64,000 bases of DNA. It comes from Mycobacterium simiae. GTDB taxonomy: Bacteria > Actinomycetota > Actinomycetes > Mycobacteriales > Mycobacteriaceae. The stretch covers positions 4,650,001 through 4,714,000 of the forward strand of contig NZ_AP022568.1 of assembly GCF_010727605.1 (NCBI RefSeq). The letters are read 5' to 3'. This document shows, piece by piece, positions 1 through 8,315 of this stretch (position 1 is its first letter; each line of letters begins with the position of its first letter). Under the pieces are notes generated by a model. It searched no databases. It was given only the letters and a program-made list of their open reading frames with translations, and was not told the origin of the DNA. Both the position numbers and the translations under genes were made by a program.

Positions 1-1357
1 CGCGCGGTCCGCGTTTGATCCAGCCGGTGACGTAGGTGCCGGGCAACGGCCGGCCGGCCTCATCTATCACCCGCCCCTGGTCATTCGGGATCACTGCTTT
101 GCCTGCGTCGAACGGTAGTCCACATTGCGGCACGCCCTGGTAGCCGATGGACCGCAGGACCAACGAAGTGTCAACCCACGCATCGTCTTTGGTGTCTGCG
201 CATGCTATCCGCAGTTTCTCGACCTGTTGAGCACCGCTGATTTCCATTGGAACAGCGGAGAACTGGAAGACTATCCGCTTGTTGCCTGGGGTCGCGGGTC
301 GGCGGGCGTATTCGCGTGCTAGCCGCAGCTTGAAGGCGGTCTCGACGTCGAGATCGTCTCCTGCCCGATCGACGTCGTCAACCTGATGGCCATCGATGAT
401 GACGTCAATGCCTTCGAGGTTGCCGAGCGCCAGGAACTCGCCAGCCGAGAACGCCGCGTGGCGAAAACTCCGGCGTCCCAGGATGAGAACTTCTTCGATG
501 GTGCTCTGCGATAGCGCATCTAATGCATGTTGGGCGATGTCGGTCCCGGCGAGTTGGGCGGGCTCGGTAAGAAGCATCCTCGCGACGTCGAGCGCCACGT
601 TGCCATTTCCCACGACTACCGCGCGCGGTGTACTGAGATTGAAGGTATGGCCAGCGTGATCGGGATGTCCGTTGTACCAACCAACGAAGTCGGCCGCGGG
701 GTGAGCGCCGGCCAGATCCTCGCCGGGAATCCCTAGCGCCCGGCTTGTGGAAGCGCCGGTTGCGTAGATCACGGCGTGGTGGTGTGCGATCAGCTCGTCA
801 TGGGTGATGTCGCGGCCAACGTCGACGTTGAAGTGACACCTGAATTGCTTGTTGGCAAAAAGGTGGTCGAATGATTTCGTTATCGACTTGGTGTGTTGGT
901 GGTCGGGTGCGACGCCCGACCGGATCAGGCCGAACGGTGTTGGGAGCCTGTCGAATAGCTCGACTTCGACTCCGTCGACGCCGACCAGCTCTGCGGCGGC
1001 GTAGCACCCTGCCGGGCCTGCCCCGACGATGGCGACACGCAGAGTCTCCGAAAGCGCACGCGGTCGTGGGTTGGTCGCAGGCCTGGCTTCGGACTCTAGA
1101 GGCTTGTTGCGAAAGTAGGCTGCGTTGATGTCTTTGAAGAGTTCTAGTTGGGGTGGCAGATCTTCTTCGTAGAAAATCGCGTTCACCGGACATTCATCGA
1201 CACAGGCGCCGCAGTCGATGCACGCTTCCGGGTCGATGTAGAGCATCTGGGCCGACGTCGCGTCGGGGGCGGTTCCCACCGGTCGAATGCAGTCAACCGG
1301 GCAGGCCGGGACGCAGCTCGCGTCGCTGCAGCAGCTCTGCGTAATCACATATGCCAC
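1..1357 (-). CDS. fprB: FprB-type ferredoxin / NADPH-ferredoxin reductase fusion (3' end outside window)
   Basis: Predicted soluble electron-transfer protein: a bacterial-type ferredoxin fused to a flavin NADPH–ferredoxin reductase, able to feed P450s or Rieske oxygenases such as those nearby. The GTG start at 1357 is chosen because AAAGGAGG lies at 1367–1374. Cys 9, 10, 15, 19 and 23 form the first cluster region and Cys 46, 49, 52 and 56 (CIDCGACVDEC) the second. They are followed by a dinucleotide-binding VGAGPAGCYAA and the reductase-type stretch SGVAPDHQHTK. The frame stays open to base 1, so the C-terminus is missing from this window. Family members are about 550 residues; about 450 are visible. 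The promoter carries a palindrome (1394–1405). Assignment to the FprB family is firm; the partner enzyme is inferred from position. Confidence 0.88.
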   Translation of the reverse strand, partial: MAYVITQSCCSDASCVPACPVDCIRPVGTAPDATSAQMLYIDPEACIDCGACVDECPVNAIFYEEDLPPQLELFKDINAAYFRNKPLESEARPATNPRPRALSETLRVAIVGAGPAGCYAAAELVGVDGVEVELFDRLPTPFGLIRSGVAPDHQHTKSITKSFDHLFANKQFRCHFNVDVGRDITHDELIAHHHAVIYATGASTSRALGIPGEDLAGAHPAADFVGWYNGHPDHAGHTFNLSTPRAVVVGNGNVALDVARMLLTEPAQLAGTDIAQHALDALSQSTIEEVLILGRRSFRHAAFSAGEFLALGNLEGIDVIIDGHQVDDVDRAGDDLDVETAFKLRLAREYARRPATPGNKRIVFQFSAVPMEISGAQQVEKLRIACADTKDDAWVDTSLVLRSIGYQGVPQCGLPFDAGKAVIPNDQGRVIDEAGRPLPGTYVTGWIKRGPR

Positions 1358-1385
1358 AGATTGACCCTCCTTTCACGACGGTGCG

Positions 1386-1405
1386 ATAGTACTGGACACT
1401 TGTCC
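1386..1405 (-). promoter_or_regulatory. Promoter -10 and palindromic operator of the fprB-like gene
   Basis: GGACA-CT-TGTCC (1394–1405) is a perfect 5-bp-arm palindrome. On the minus strand it lies directly upstream of a TACTAT -10 box (1391–1386), followed by the SD at 1374–1367. A repressor bound here would block the promoter. The dyad shape is typical of TetR-family sites. Confidence 0.55.
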
Positions 1406-1536
1406 GATTTTTCCAGTCGGGATGACTGTGGGATGCCACGCATGATCGCCGCGGCGCGGCGATGTGAAGACAGAAATCCGTCTCAGTTGCAGGCATTGAG
1501 ATTTCCGTCGAGTTCCCCCATCGGTACAGACCAATC

Positions 1537-1550
1537 TAGACACATGTCTA
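1537..1550. promoter_or_regulatory. Second GACA-N2-TGTC palindrome
   Basis: TAGACA-CA-TGTCTA is a perfect 6-bp-arm palindrome sharing the GACA-N2-TGTC core with the site at 1394–1405, 144 bp away. Both lie in the 330-bp gap between the P450 and the fprB-like gene (1358–1687), which otherwise shows no gene. Two related dyads suggest cooperative or looped binding by one regulator. Confidence 0.45.
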
Positions 1551-1687
1551 TAATCACATCAACTGCGCGCGGTCTGCAGCCAGATAGGGCCTCAATATCG
1601 CGCAATTGTGTGCGACACCCCAGCCGCGCCATCGCGCAGCCTCTTGCATCGCCTCAGCGCCAATCGGTTGGCCGCATCGGCGGATGG

Positions 1688-2938
1688 TTACCTCGCGTAT
1701 CTGACGGGCATACGTGTGAGTCCGTTGGTCCAACCGGATCGTGCGCGGCTTGGCGTATCCGTCATATGGATGTCGGGCATGTGGTCGGCAATAGCGTTGA
1801 GCATGATATTGAGCTCCATCCGCGCCAAGTTGGCGCCGATGCAGTAGTGGGGGCCCGTGCCGCCGAAACCTAAGTGTGGGTTCGGATTTCGTTCGATGTC
1901 CAACTTGAACGGATTGTCGAAGACCTCCTCGTCGAAGTTCGCCGAGCCGTAAAACAGTCCAACTCGTTGACCTTGACGAATCGTGACTCCGGAAACTTCC
2001 GTGTCGTGGACAGCAGTGCGTTGAAAGACGTTGACAGGAGAAGCCCATCGAATGATTTCGTCGGCCGCTGTCGCGGGACGAGTCCGCTTGTAAAGCTCCC
2101 ATTGCTCGGAATCGCCCAGCAGGGCTTCCATTCCGAGTGCCGTCGCGTTGGCAGTCGTCTCGTTCCCCGCTGTCGCGAGCAGCACGATGAAGTAACCGAA
2201 CTCGAGTTCGCTGAGCTGGTCGCCGTCCTCGCCGGCGGTCACCAGGCGAGTGATGATGTCATCGGCGGGGCATGTCCGGCGCTGTTCTGCGAGCCCATAG
2301 GAGTAGCCCATGAGTTCGACCAGCGCGGTGCGGGGATCCTCGTTGCCGGAGTCTTCGGCGCGCATCATGGTGTTGGCCCAGTTGAAGACCTTGTCGCGAT
2401 CGCCCTCGGGGAAGCCGACGAGGTCGGCAATCGCCTTCATGGGCAATCGGTAGGCAACATCCTCGACGAAGTCGCCTTCACCCTTTGCCGCGGCCGCGAC
2501 AACGATCTGTTCTGCCGCCGAGCGCAGGCCCTTCTCCAGGGTGGCCACGTTGCGTGGGGTGAACATCCGCGAAACCAGCTTTCGTAAGCGGGTGTGCACC
2601 GGCGGATCCGTATTGTGCATGAGCAGTTTCGCCGCTTCCATCTCCTGCGGCGACACGTCATTCGTATAACGCATAACGCAACCGTTGTGGTTCGAGGACC
2701 ACGTCGCCGGATTGCGCGAGATTTCGCGGATATCGGCATGTTTCGAAATCACCCAGTAGCCGCCGTCGTGGAAGCCGCCGGCCTTGGCTGGATCTTGCTC
2801 GTTCCACCACACCGGAGCGGTGCGCCGCAATGTCGCGAATTCTTGCAGCGGCAATCCCTGTGCGAGCAATTCCGGATCGGTGAAGTCGAAGCCGATCCCG
2901 AACGACACGTCGGCGTGTGGTTCTTGCTGTGTTGTCAT
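1688..2938 (-). CDS. Cytochrome P450, CYP125-like
   Basis: Haem monooxygenase of 416 residues. Landmarks are the I-helix AGNETT (257–262), ExxR (E294/R297) and the haem loop FGGTGPHYCIG with ligand Cys366. The text resembles mycobacterial CYP125A1 over its whole length: GFDFTDP near the start, WWNEQDPAKAGGFHDGG near 44–60, and the C-terminal RSGWTNG. CYP125 oxidises the terminal carbon of the cholesterol side chain; divergence here suggests a paralogue for a related branched or sterol-like substrate. The start is fixed by AGGAG eight bases before ATG 2938. The gene lies upstream of the reductase fusion on the same strand and is divergent from a KstR-like TetR across two identical half-site palindromes. 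Family call firm; substrate inferred. Confidence 0.92.
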   Translation of the reverse strand: MTTQQEPHADVSFGIGFDFTDPELLAQGLPLQEFATLRRTAPVWWNEQDPAKAGGFHDGGYWVISKHADIREISRNPATWSSNHNGCVMRYTNDVSPQEMEAAKLLMHNTDPPVHTRLRKLVSRMFTPRNVATLEKGLRSAAEQIVVAAAAKGEGDFVEDVAYRLPMKAIADLVGFPEGDRDKVFNWANTMMRAEDSGNEDPRTALVELMGYSYGLAEQRRTCPADDIITRLVTAGEDGDQLSELEFGYFIVLLATAGNETTANATALGMEALLGDSEQWELYKRTRPATAADEIIRWASPVNVFQRTAVHDTEVSGVTIRQGQRVGLFYGSANFDEEVFDNPFKLDIERNPNPHLGFGGTGPHYCIGANLARMELNIMLNAIADHMPDIHMTDTPSRARSGWTNGLTRMPVRYAR

Positions 2939-3006
2939 GCCGGAAACTCCTGAGACAGCTCGTGCAGATCCATGGGCGCCGCTACAACTACGGTGGGCCG
3001 TGACTT

Positions 3007-3025
3007 ACCTTACACTATGTAAGGT
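3007..3025. promoter_or_regulatory. Operator 1: ACCTTACA-N3-TGTAAGGT
   Basis: Perfect 8-bp arms around CTA, 69 bp upstream of the P450 start codon. The same arms recur at 3232–3250. Likely operator for the TetR regulator at 3319, controlling the P450. Confidence 0.75.
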
Positions 3026-3067
3026 TAAGTGATCGGCATCGCAACCACGCGACAGGAGGACGCGCTG

Positions 3068-3247
3068 GTGCGCGTCGACTCAGTCAATTCGCACTCGGAA
3101 TCGTTGGTGAGGATGCAATACACGCGACCAACAGAGGCGTGCCGGAGCGGCAACTCCACCCGCTCGATCAACGACATCGACCCGGGCTTCTTCGGAGACG
3201 CACAAGCGCACGCGGCGCCGAGCCTGGTACTACCTTACATCGTGTAA
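3068..3247 (+). CDS. Possible small protein between the two operators (59 aa)
   Basis: A GTG-initiated frame with a strong Shine–Dalgarno (AGGAGGA, 3054–3060; 7 bases before GTG 3068) ends at a TAA that lies inside operator 2. The product is hydrophilic, with one Cys, and resembles nothing I recognise. The good ribosome site argues for translation. The lack of any recognisable domain and its place in a regulatory gap argue against. It would be the first gene expressed rightward from the operator-1 promoter region. Confidence 0.3.
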   Translation: MRVDSVNSHSESLVRMQYTRPTEACRSGNSTRSINDIDPGFFGDAQAHAAPSLVLPYIV

Positions 3248-3250
3248 GGT
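3232..3250. promoter_or_regulatory. Operator 2: ACCTTACA-N3-TGTAAGGT
   Basis: Same 8-bp arms as operator 1, around TCG, with one further flanking pair (T3231/A3251). It lies 69 bp upstream of the TetR start codon at 3319, suggesting autoregulation. Confidence 0.75.
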
Positions 3251-3318
3251 AAGTCGGTGAGGGTCGCTAGGCTCGTTGACCGCCCCCGCTTTGAACTGCA
3301 GCCTCAGGAGTTCTGCGC

Positions 3319-3936
3319 ATGATGATGTCGCCCGCTCAGCAGCAGGAGCGGCGGCGTCAACTCATTGCCATAACGGTCGACATCGCCCGACGTGGCGGTT
3401 ACGACGCTGTCCAAATGCGGGCCGTCGCGGACGGTGCCGACGTGGCAGTAGGTACCGTGTATCGCTATTTTCCATCGAAGCAATGCCTGCTGTTGTCCGC
3501 TCTGGAGAGCGAACTCGAGCGTTTAGAGCGCGTTGCGCGTCCGGCGTCGTCCAGTGCAGGCGACTGTTATCAGCAGTTGTGGCACGTGATTTCCCACCTC
3601 AACGCCGACATGACACATGATTCCCGGCTGGCCGAGGCGATGGCACGTGCCTTCATGCTCTCCTACATCAGCGGAGGCGCTGATTGCGATCGGGTGCGGC
3701 GCCGGCTCGATGCCATGTTCGCCCTTCCGCTCGGCGGCGGGGATGAGCCCACCGGCGCCCAACGGAAATTGGCGTGCCTAGTCGTCGATTCTTGGGTGTC
3801 AAACGCGATCTCGTGGCTACACCGGCGAGCAACGACCGCGGATATCAACGACCGCCTCTGGCATTTGTTGGCGGTGCTCGCGCGTCGGGACGGGCTCGTT
3901 GGCCCCATGCCGAATCAGCCCGATTTCTTCGCCTGA
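3319..3936 (+). CDS. TetR regulator, KstR-like
   Basis: A 205-residue TetR repressor. The N-terminal HTH (about 10–55) contains GGYDAVQMRAVADGADVAVG followed by TVYRYFPSK, very close in wording to KstR, the cholesterol-catabolism repressor. The C-terminal ligand domain also follows KstR (TEAMTRAF-like EAMARAF; DSWVSNAISWLHRR). AGGAG precedes the ATG. KstR itself uses a different operator, so the paired ACCTTACA dyads here argue for a separate paralogue with its own DNA specificity. It probably represses itself and the divergent P450, released by a sterol- or acyl-CoA-type ligand (inference). Confidence 0.88.
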   Translation: MMMSPAQQQERRRQLIAITVDIARRGGYDAVQMRAVADGADVAVGTVYRYFPSKQCLLLSALESELERLERVARPASSSAGDCYQQLWHVISHLNADMTHDSRLAEAMARAFMLSYISGGADCDRVRRRLDAMFALPLGGGDEPTGAQRKLACLVVDSWVSNAISWLHRRATTADINDRLWHLLAVLARRDGLVGPMPNQPDFFA

Positions 3937-3945
3937 AGGAGCAGA

Positions 3946-4524
3946 ATGCTAACTGCCATCGAGCCCCAACAACCTCCGGGCCGCCGGGTGGTAAGCCTCG
4001 CGGCGGACCGGGCAGCGGAGACGGGGCCGTATCGGCTCGACGTCTTCGCCGCTGATGTCGAAGACGCCGTGACAAGTGCGGGTGGTTGGCTATTCGACCA
4101 AGTCGCCGGCAGCTGGCAGGTGACGGTGATCCTCGCCGAGGTCACCGATCCGCGGCCGCTGCAGATTCTGGGCGTCGACATCGAGGACATGCAATCCGCG
4201 TTGGCAGCCGCGCCCAGTCGACCGCGCGCCCAACTAGTGGCCGCGGCAGCCGACCTGCTCATGGATGATTCCGAACTACGCCAGTATGTGATCTCAGGAT
4301 TCGGTCACTACCCGACCGAAATAGCGTGGTGGGGCAACGAATTGGCAACTGGCCTCGACCGTGTTCGTTGTGTCCACTACAGACCCAGCGCGGCTGGCTC
4401 TGCCTTCAAACGGCAGGCGTTACTCGCCAGCCACGCCGACCACCACGTCACATCGCTGATCGAGACCCTCTGGTGCGGCATGTCTTTGCGGCGTGGCGCC
4501 GCAAAGACAGCCATGGCTCGATGA
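3946..4524 (+). CDS. Uncharacterised protein, 192 aa
   Basis: Not recognised. It starts 9 bases after the TetR stop, with AAGGAGC ahead of the ATG, so it is co-transcribed with the regulator. The sequence is soluble, without a signal peptide or membrane segment, and mixed alpha/beta in character. The central part holds VTVILAEVTDPRPLQILGVD, and the second half is His/Trp-rich (GHYPTEIAWWGNE, SHADHHV). It ends 77 bases before the acyl-CoA ligase, suggesting a helper in the same pathway. No catalytic motif can be claimed. Confidence 0.65.
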   Translation: MLTAIEPQQPPGRRVVSLAADRAAETGPYRLDVFAADVEDAVTSAGGWLFDQVAGSWQVTVILAEVTDPRPLQILGVDIEDMQSALAAAPSRPRAQLVAAAADLLMDDSELRQYVISGFGHYPTEIAWWGNELATGLDRVRCVHYRPSAAGSAFKRQALLASHADHHVTSLIETLWCGMSLRRGAAKTAMAR

Positions 4525-4601
4525 ATTCGCCGCGCATCTCACTGGCGCTCCCGCCCAGCCGGGAAAAAATCGACCACGCGAAATAGCAGCAGGAGTCAGC
4601 A

Positions 4602-6356
4602 CTGAACATCACGGCCAGCGCCGTCCATGAAGCCATCGCCCGCTTCACCGCCCCGTCAGGCCCGTTCGAAGTGGGTGAGCGCGTTATCGACGGAACACGC
4701 TATCGCGCGTTTACCCATGCGACCGACACGATGCCGCAACTTCTCGCCCCGCTGCGATCGCACGGCGACCGCGATTTCGTGATCTTTGAAGGTCAGCGCA
4801 CGTCGTATCGTCAGTTCATCGCCGACGTCGACGCGATCGCCGCGGCCCTGCAATGCCAGTTTGGCGTTCAGTGCGGCGACCGGGTTGGCATCGCCATGCG
4901 TAACTGTCCGGACTGGATGAAAGTGTTCACAGCGGCCGCCGTTCTCGGCGCGGTGGTCGTTCCGATAAACAGCTGGGGCTCGACCGAGGAGCTCGAATTC
5001 ACCATCCGCGATTGTGCACCCACGGTGTTGGCCGCGGACTCTACCCGCACGGCCCTGGCGGCCGATATCATCGCCGAGCAGTCGATCCCGGTTCTGCTCA
5101 GCGATGTCGATGACGGCACTAGACCGCTGCCCGCTCACCAGGCCGCTCGATTAGGCGTCAATCCCATCCTCACTGTAATGGCGGACTATCGTGGGCGAGA
5201 TTACGAAATGGCCGTGACCACAGCGGATCAACCCGCCCTGCTGCTGTACACCTCAGGCAGCACCGGGCATCCCAAAGGGGTGATCTACCGCCACATTGCC
5301 ATCGGCCAGGCGATCATGAACATGGTGTTTCTGGGCGCCTTGGGGATTGAACTGGGAGGCAGTCTCGACCTTCGAGGTGGCGCTACCGCGGATTCCCAGT
5401 TGGTCACAGTGCCGCTCTTTCATGCCACCGGTCTGTTCAGCGGCTTCCTGTTGCCCGCCATGTTAGGACACAAAATTGTCCTGATGCGCAAGTGGAGTGC
5501 CGAGCAGGCTTTGAAACTCATTGCCCGCGAACAAGTCACCATGCTGTCCACCGTGCCGGCCATCATCAAAGACTTGTTGACCCACCCCTCCTTCGACCCC
5601 ACCAACGTGTCGACACTGACCCGGGTTTCAGCTGGCGGCGCAGCCATGCCGGCTGACTTGCCGGAGCTGCTGGAGAATCGTCTGGGTGTGGTGTCGCGCT
5701 CTGCCGGCTACGGGATGACCGAAACGGCGGCGATGTGCGCGGCGATGAGCGGTCCCATATTCGACCTCGCTCCGCTCGCCTGCGGCATTCCATCGCCCAT
5801 CATCGATGTCCGGATATGCGAGACTGCAGCTGAGTCGCGCGCCGGCGACGGCGAAGGTGAGGTCCAACTTCGCGGAATCACGGTGACGCCCGGCTACTGG
5901 AATCGCCCGGACATTACCAACCAGGCTTTTACCGACGACGGGTGGTTGCGTACCGGCGACCTCGGTCGAATCGACGACGACGGCTTCTTACACATCACCG
6001 GACGCATCAAAGAACTCATTATTCGTGGGGGAGAGAATATCTCGCCGATTGAGATCGAGAACGTGGCCTATCGCCATCCGGGTGTCAAAGAGGTAGCCGT
6101 GTTCGGGGTGCATGACGATGCCCTAGGGGAAGAACTGGGGATGGTCTGCCACCCGTTTTCTGACGCGGCCCTGACGAAGCAAGACTTACGCTGCCACCTC
6201 GAGGGTCTTCTGCCGGCCTTCAAGGTGCCCAGATATATCGAGATGTCTTCGACTCCGCTGCCCCGCAACGCCAGTGAGAAGATCCATCGGCTCGCGTTGC
6301 GCAATAGTTTCTCTCTTCGCCTTCATGGCGGCGTCGAAGGCGACCACCCGGAGTAG
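4602..6356 (+). CDS. Acyl-CoA ligase (FadD-like), probable CTG start
   Basis: ATP-dependent acid:CoA ligase of the ANL superfamily, about 584 residues. Motifs, numbered from the proposed start: P-loop YTSGSTGHPKG (216–226), YGMTE, TGDLGRIDDDG, the hinge KELIIRGGENISPIEIE and a C-terminal lysine in NASEKIHR, where the usual Gly is Glu. A GTG at 4671 has no SD and removes the conserved leader AIARFTAPSGPFEVGE. The in-frame CTG at 4602 has AGGAG 6 bases upstream and follows the stop at 4584, so CTG is the only upstream option in that frame. It lies in the P450-regulator gene group, consistent with activating the acid made by the P450. Substrate inferred only. Confidence 0.85.
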   Translation: MNITASAVHEAIARFTAPSGPFEVGERVIDGTRYRAFTHATDTMPQLLAPLRSHGDRDFVIFEGQRTSYRQFIADVDAIAAALQCQFGVQCGDRVGIAMRNCPDWMKVFTAAAVLGAVVVPINSWGSTEELEFTIRDCAPTVLAADSTRTALAADIIAEQSIPVLLSDVDDGTRPLPAHQAARLGVNPILTVMADYRGRDYEMAVTTADQPALLLYTSGSTGHPKGVIYRHIAIGQAIMNMVFLGALGIELGGSLDLRGGATADSQLVTVPLFHATGLFSGFLLPAMLGHKIVLMRKWSAEQALKLIAREQVTMLSTVPAIIKDLLTHPSFDPTNVSTLTRVSAGGAAMPADLPELLENRLGVVSRSAGYGMTETAAMCAAMSGPIFDLAPLACGIPSPIIDVRICETAAESRAGDGEGEVQLRGITVTPGYWNRPDITNQAFTDDGWLRTGDLGRIDDDGFLHITGRIKELIIRGGENISPIEIENVAYRHPGVKEVAVFGVHDDALGEELGMVCHPFSDAALTKQDLRCHLEGLLPAFKVPRYIEMSSTPLPRNASEKIHRLALRNSFSLRLHGGVEGDHPE

Positions 6357-6655
6357 TCACCAACGGCCCGCACCAGCTGGCCACCTATCAAGGGCCGCAA
6401 CCGATTCGAGCAGGCCGCCGATGACCACTGGGTGGATCGTTGTCATTTCAGCACCACGACTCAACGCAGTACCTCACCCGGCGTCACGCCGACGACATCC
6501 GAGCCCCGCAAGCGACGATCTCGACCACCATCTATCTCGGACCTGGGTGGGGAATGAGCGAGCATAAGGTGTCGCATTGGCCACCAGACATTTTCGCGCC
6601 ATGGCATGCCTCTCGTTGGTTGGGCAGGCAGGCAGGCGCTGCGTGTGCTTGTCGC
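6357..6655. other. Intergenic stretch without a recognisable gene
   Basis: Convergent gap between the acyl-CoA ligase and the first DapB-like gene. No ORF with coding character, palindrome or T-tract terminator was seen. Confidence 0.5.
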
Positions 6656-7774
6656 TTAGAACGCCGGGACACCGTCTCGCAGCGGATGAAGCGCGCCGAT
6701 CGGCGAGGTCAGCGGCAGGTGCAGGGCGTCAACGATTCCCGGCGGCGCCTCGCATACCCAGGGGATCGCGTTCACCGCGCGCATCCCGGTCGCGAGCAAC
6801 CCGTGGTCGCTCGCGCTTTCATTAGCTCGGTAGCCGACTTCGAATTCGCCGTCGAACGAGGGTTCGCCGTCGATCAGCACTCGCCAGATTCCGTCGGTCG
6901 CTCCGGTGCGTCCGGTCGGCCATTCTGGAGCGAGATCGTCGGCCATCCGGTCGACGTGTTCGAGGCTAACCACCTCCTGACCGTCGACCACCCCAATGCA
7001 TTTTGCATAGGTGGCACCGACGGTGCCGGCTGGGATCAGACCACACGCGGTGTGCAGATCGCGCGGCGTCGGCAAAAATTCACAGGTTTCTCGGATCTCA
7101 TCGAACTCGACGCCGAGAGCATCGGCCACCATCGTGACGGCCGCACCCCAGCCCCACCTCAGCACCCCGGGCTGCTTCAGACCGCCCTGATAGTCCAGCG
7201 GCTGGCCGAATCCGAAGAGCTCCCGTACATCCCATTCAACGGGGTAGTCAGAGTAGTTCGTGATCTCTATTCCTCGCACCGAGTACACCTTGTGTGACAT
7301 CGTCATCAGTGCGATCGGGAAAAGGTCGCAGCCGAAACCTGGCTCGATACCCGAGGCGAAGATCGAGCTTTGCCCGGTGGCGGCGGCCTGGCGAATAGCG
7401 TCGAGGAAACGCTTTGAGAGCGAACCCTTTTCGTAGACCAAGCCAGGCAGGGATGTGGTGACGATGTTGCTGCCGGCAGCCAGGATCCGGCAGAAATCAC
7501 CGAGCGCCTCCGCGGGGCGGGGGCCGGCCGGAGCTGCGTACATGACGCAGTCGACGCCACGGTCCAACAACTCGTCGGCGTCTCGGGTGGCGGTGACGCC
7601 GATCGGGTCGATGCCTGCGAGCACGCCGAGATCCTGGCCGTCCTTGGCTGCCGAATGCACCCAGGCGCCGACCAGTTGCAGATTGGGTCGGTCGACGACA
7701 GTGCGGATCGCGTAGCGACCCACCCCGCCGGTGGCCCACACCGCCACGCGATAGGTCTTGTCCGATGCGCCCAT
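6656..7774 (-). CDS. DapB-fold NAD(P)H-dependent oxidoreductase, paralogue 1
   Basis: A 372-residue protein of the group commonly labelled dihydrodipicolinate-reductase-like or 2,4-diaminopentanoate dehydrogenase-like. The Rossmann start is VAVWATGGVGRYAIRTV (10–26), with DCVMYAAPAG and the central ASGIEPGFGCDLFP typical of the group. These proteins are numerous in mycobacteria, mostly of unknown substrate, and are not true lysine-pathway enzymes. AAAGGAG stands 7 bases before ATG 7774. It is divergent from the VOC gene, with only 48 bp between them, and a second paralogue follows at 8316. Confidence 0.8.
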   Translation of the reverse strand: MGASDKTYRVAVWATGGVGRYAIRTVVDRPNLQLVGAWVHSAAKDGQDLGVLAGIDPIGVTATRDADELLDRGVDCVMYAAPAGPRPAEALGDFCRILAAGSNIVTTSLPGLVYEKGSLSKRFLDAIRQAAATGQSSIFASGIEPGFGCDLFPIALMTMSHKVYSVRGIEITNYSDYPVEWDVRELFGFGQPLDYQGGLKQPGVLRWGWGAAVTMVADALGVEFDEIRETCEFLPTPRDLHTACGLIPAGTVGATYAKCIGVVDGQEVVSLEHVDRMADDLAPEWPTGRTGATDGIWRVLIDGEPSFDGEFEVGYRANESASDHGLLATGMRAVNAIPWVCEAPPGIVDALHLPLTSPIGALHPLRDGVPAF

Positions 7775-7810
7775 TGCAGACTCCTTTCAGCCACCAAAAC
7801 ATAACAAGTG

Positions 7811-7816
7811 TAATCT
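7811..7816 (+). promoter_or_regulatory. -10 box of a leaderless promoter for the VOC gene
   Basis: TAATCT followed by 6 bases and ATG 7823 matches the mycobacterial leaderless layout, with transcription starting at the initiation codon. No SD is present. Confidence 0.55.
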
Positions 7817-7822
7817 TCTGAT

Positions 7823-8239
7823 ATGGCTGAATCCTCCTCGGTGCCACACCTGCACCACGCAGTGATCGCCGTCGAGCCAGAGCACCTGGCACAAACCGCG
7901 CAGCTGTTCACCGACTTGGGCTTCCGGTTCGACACATTCGACCTCGACGACGTTGGCCTGCGCGTCATGCTCGACTGGATGCGCGGGGTGGAACTCGTCA
8001 CGCCGATCGCCGACAGGGGCGACACCGCGGTCCGACGGTTTCTGGACCGGCACGGAAATGGCGTCTATACCATCGCGCTACGGGTCGGCGATGCGCCAGC
8101 CGCCGAACAGATCGCCCGTCGCTACGGGGGTGTCACCAACTTCCGACAGCACCGCGACGGCGAGGGCTGGCAGCTGGACGAGATCGAGTTGACGGCGCTG
8201 CAACTGCCGTTGACCTTCATATCAACCGACCTACCGTGA
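7823..8239 (+). CDS. VOC (glyoxalase/dioxygenase-fold) protein
   Basis: A 138-residue single VOC module starting HLHHAVIAVEPEHLAQTAQLFTD and reaching the second half at YTIALRVGDAPAAEQ. The metal-binding pattern is only partly evident (His in the first strand, Glu in LDEIELTAL). The family includes glyoxalases, epimerases and extradiol dioxygenases; which one applies cannot be told. The -10 box sits 6 bases before the ATG, so the mRNA is probably leaderless. It lies between the two DapB-like genes and is likely expressed with the second. Confidence 0.72.
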   Translation: MAESSSVPHLHHAVIAVEPEHLAQTAQLFTDLGFRFDTFDLDDVGLRVMLDWMRGVELVTPIADRGDTAVRRFLDRHGNGVYTIALRVGDAPAAEQIARRYGGVTNFRQHRDGEGWQLDEIELTALQLPLTFISTDLP

Positions 8240-8315
8240 TGAGGGGATCGCCTGCAGGGGACACCCGCGACAACGCCGGCCTGAACACCATCACCGATCT
8301 GCTGTGAGGACCACC

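Noticed and set aside
6440..7297. 285-residue plus-strand frame
   Set aside because: Mostly antisense to the well-supported DapB-like gene and without any recognisable domain.
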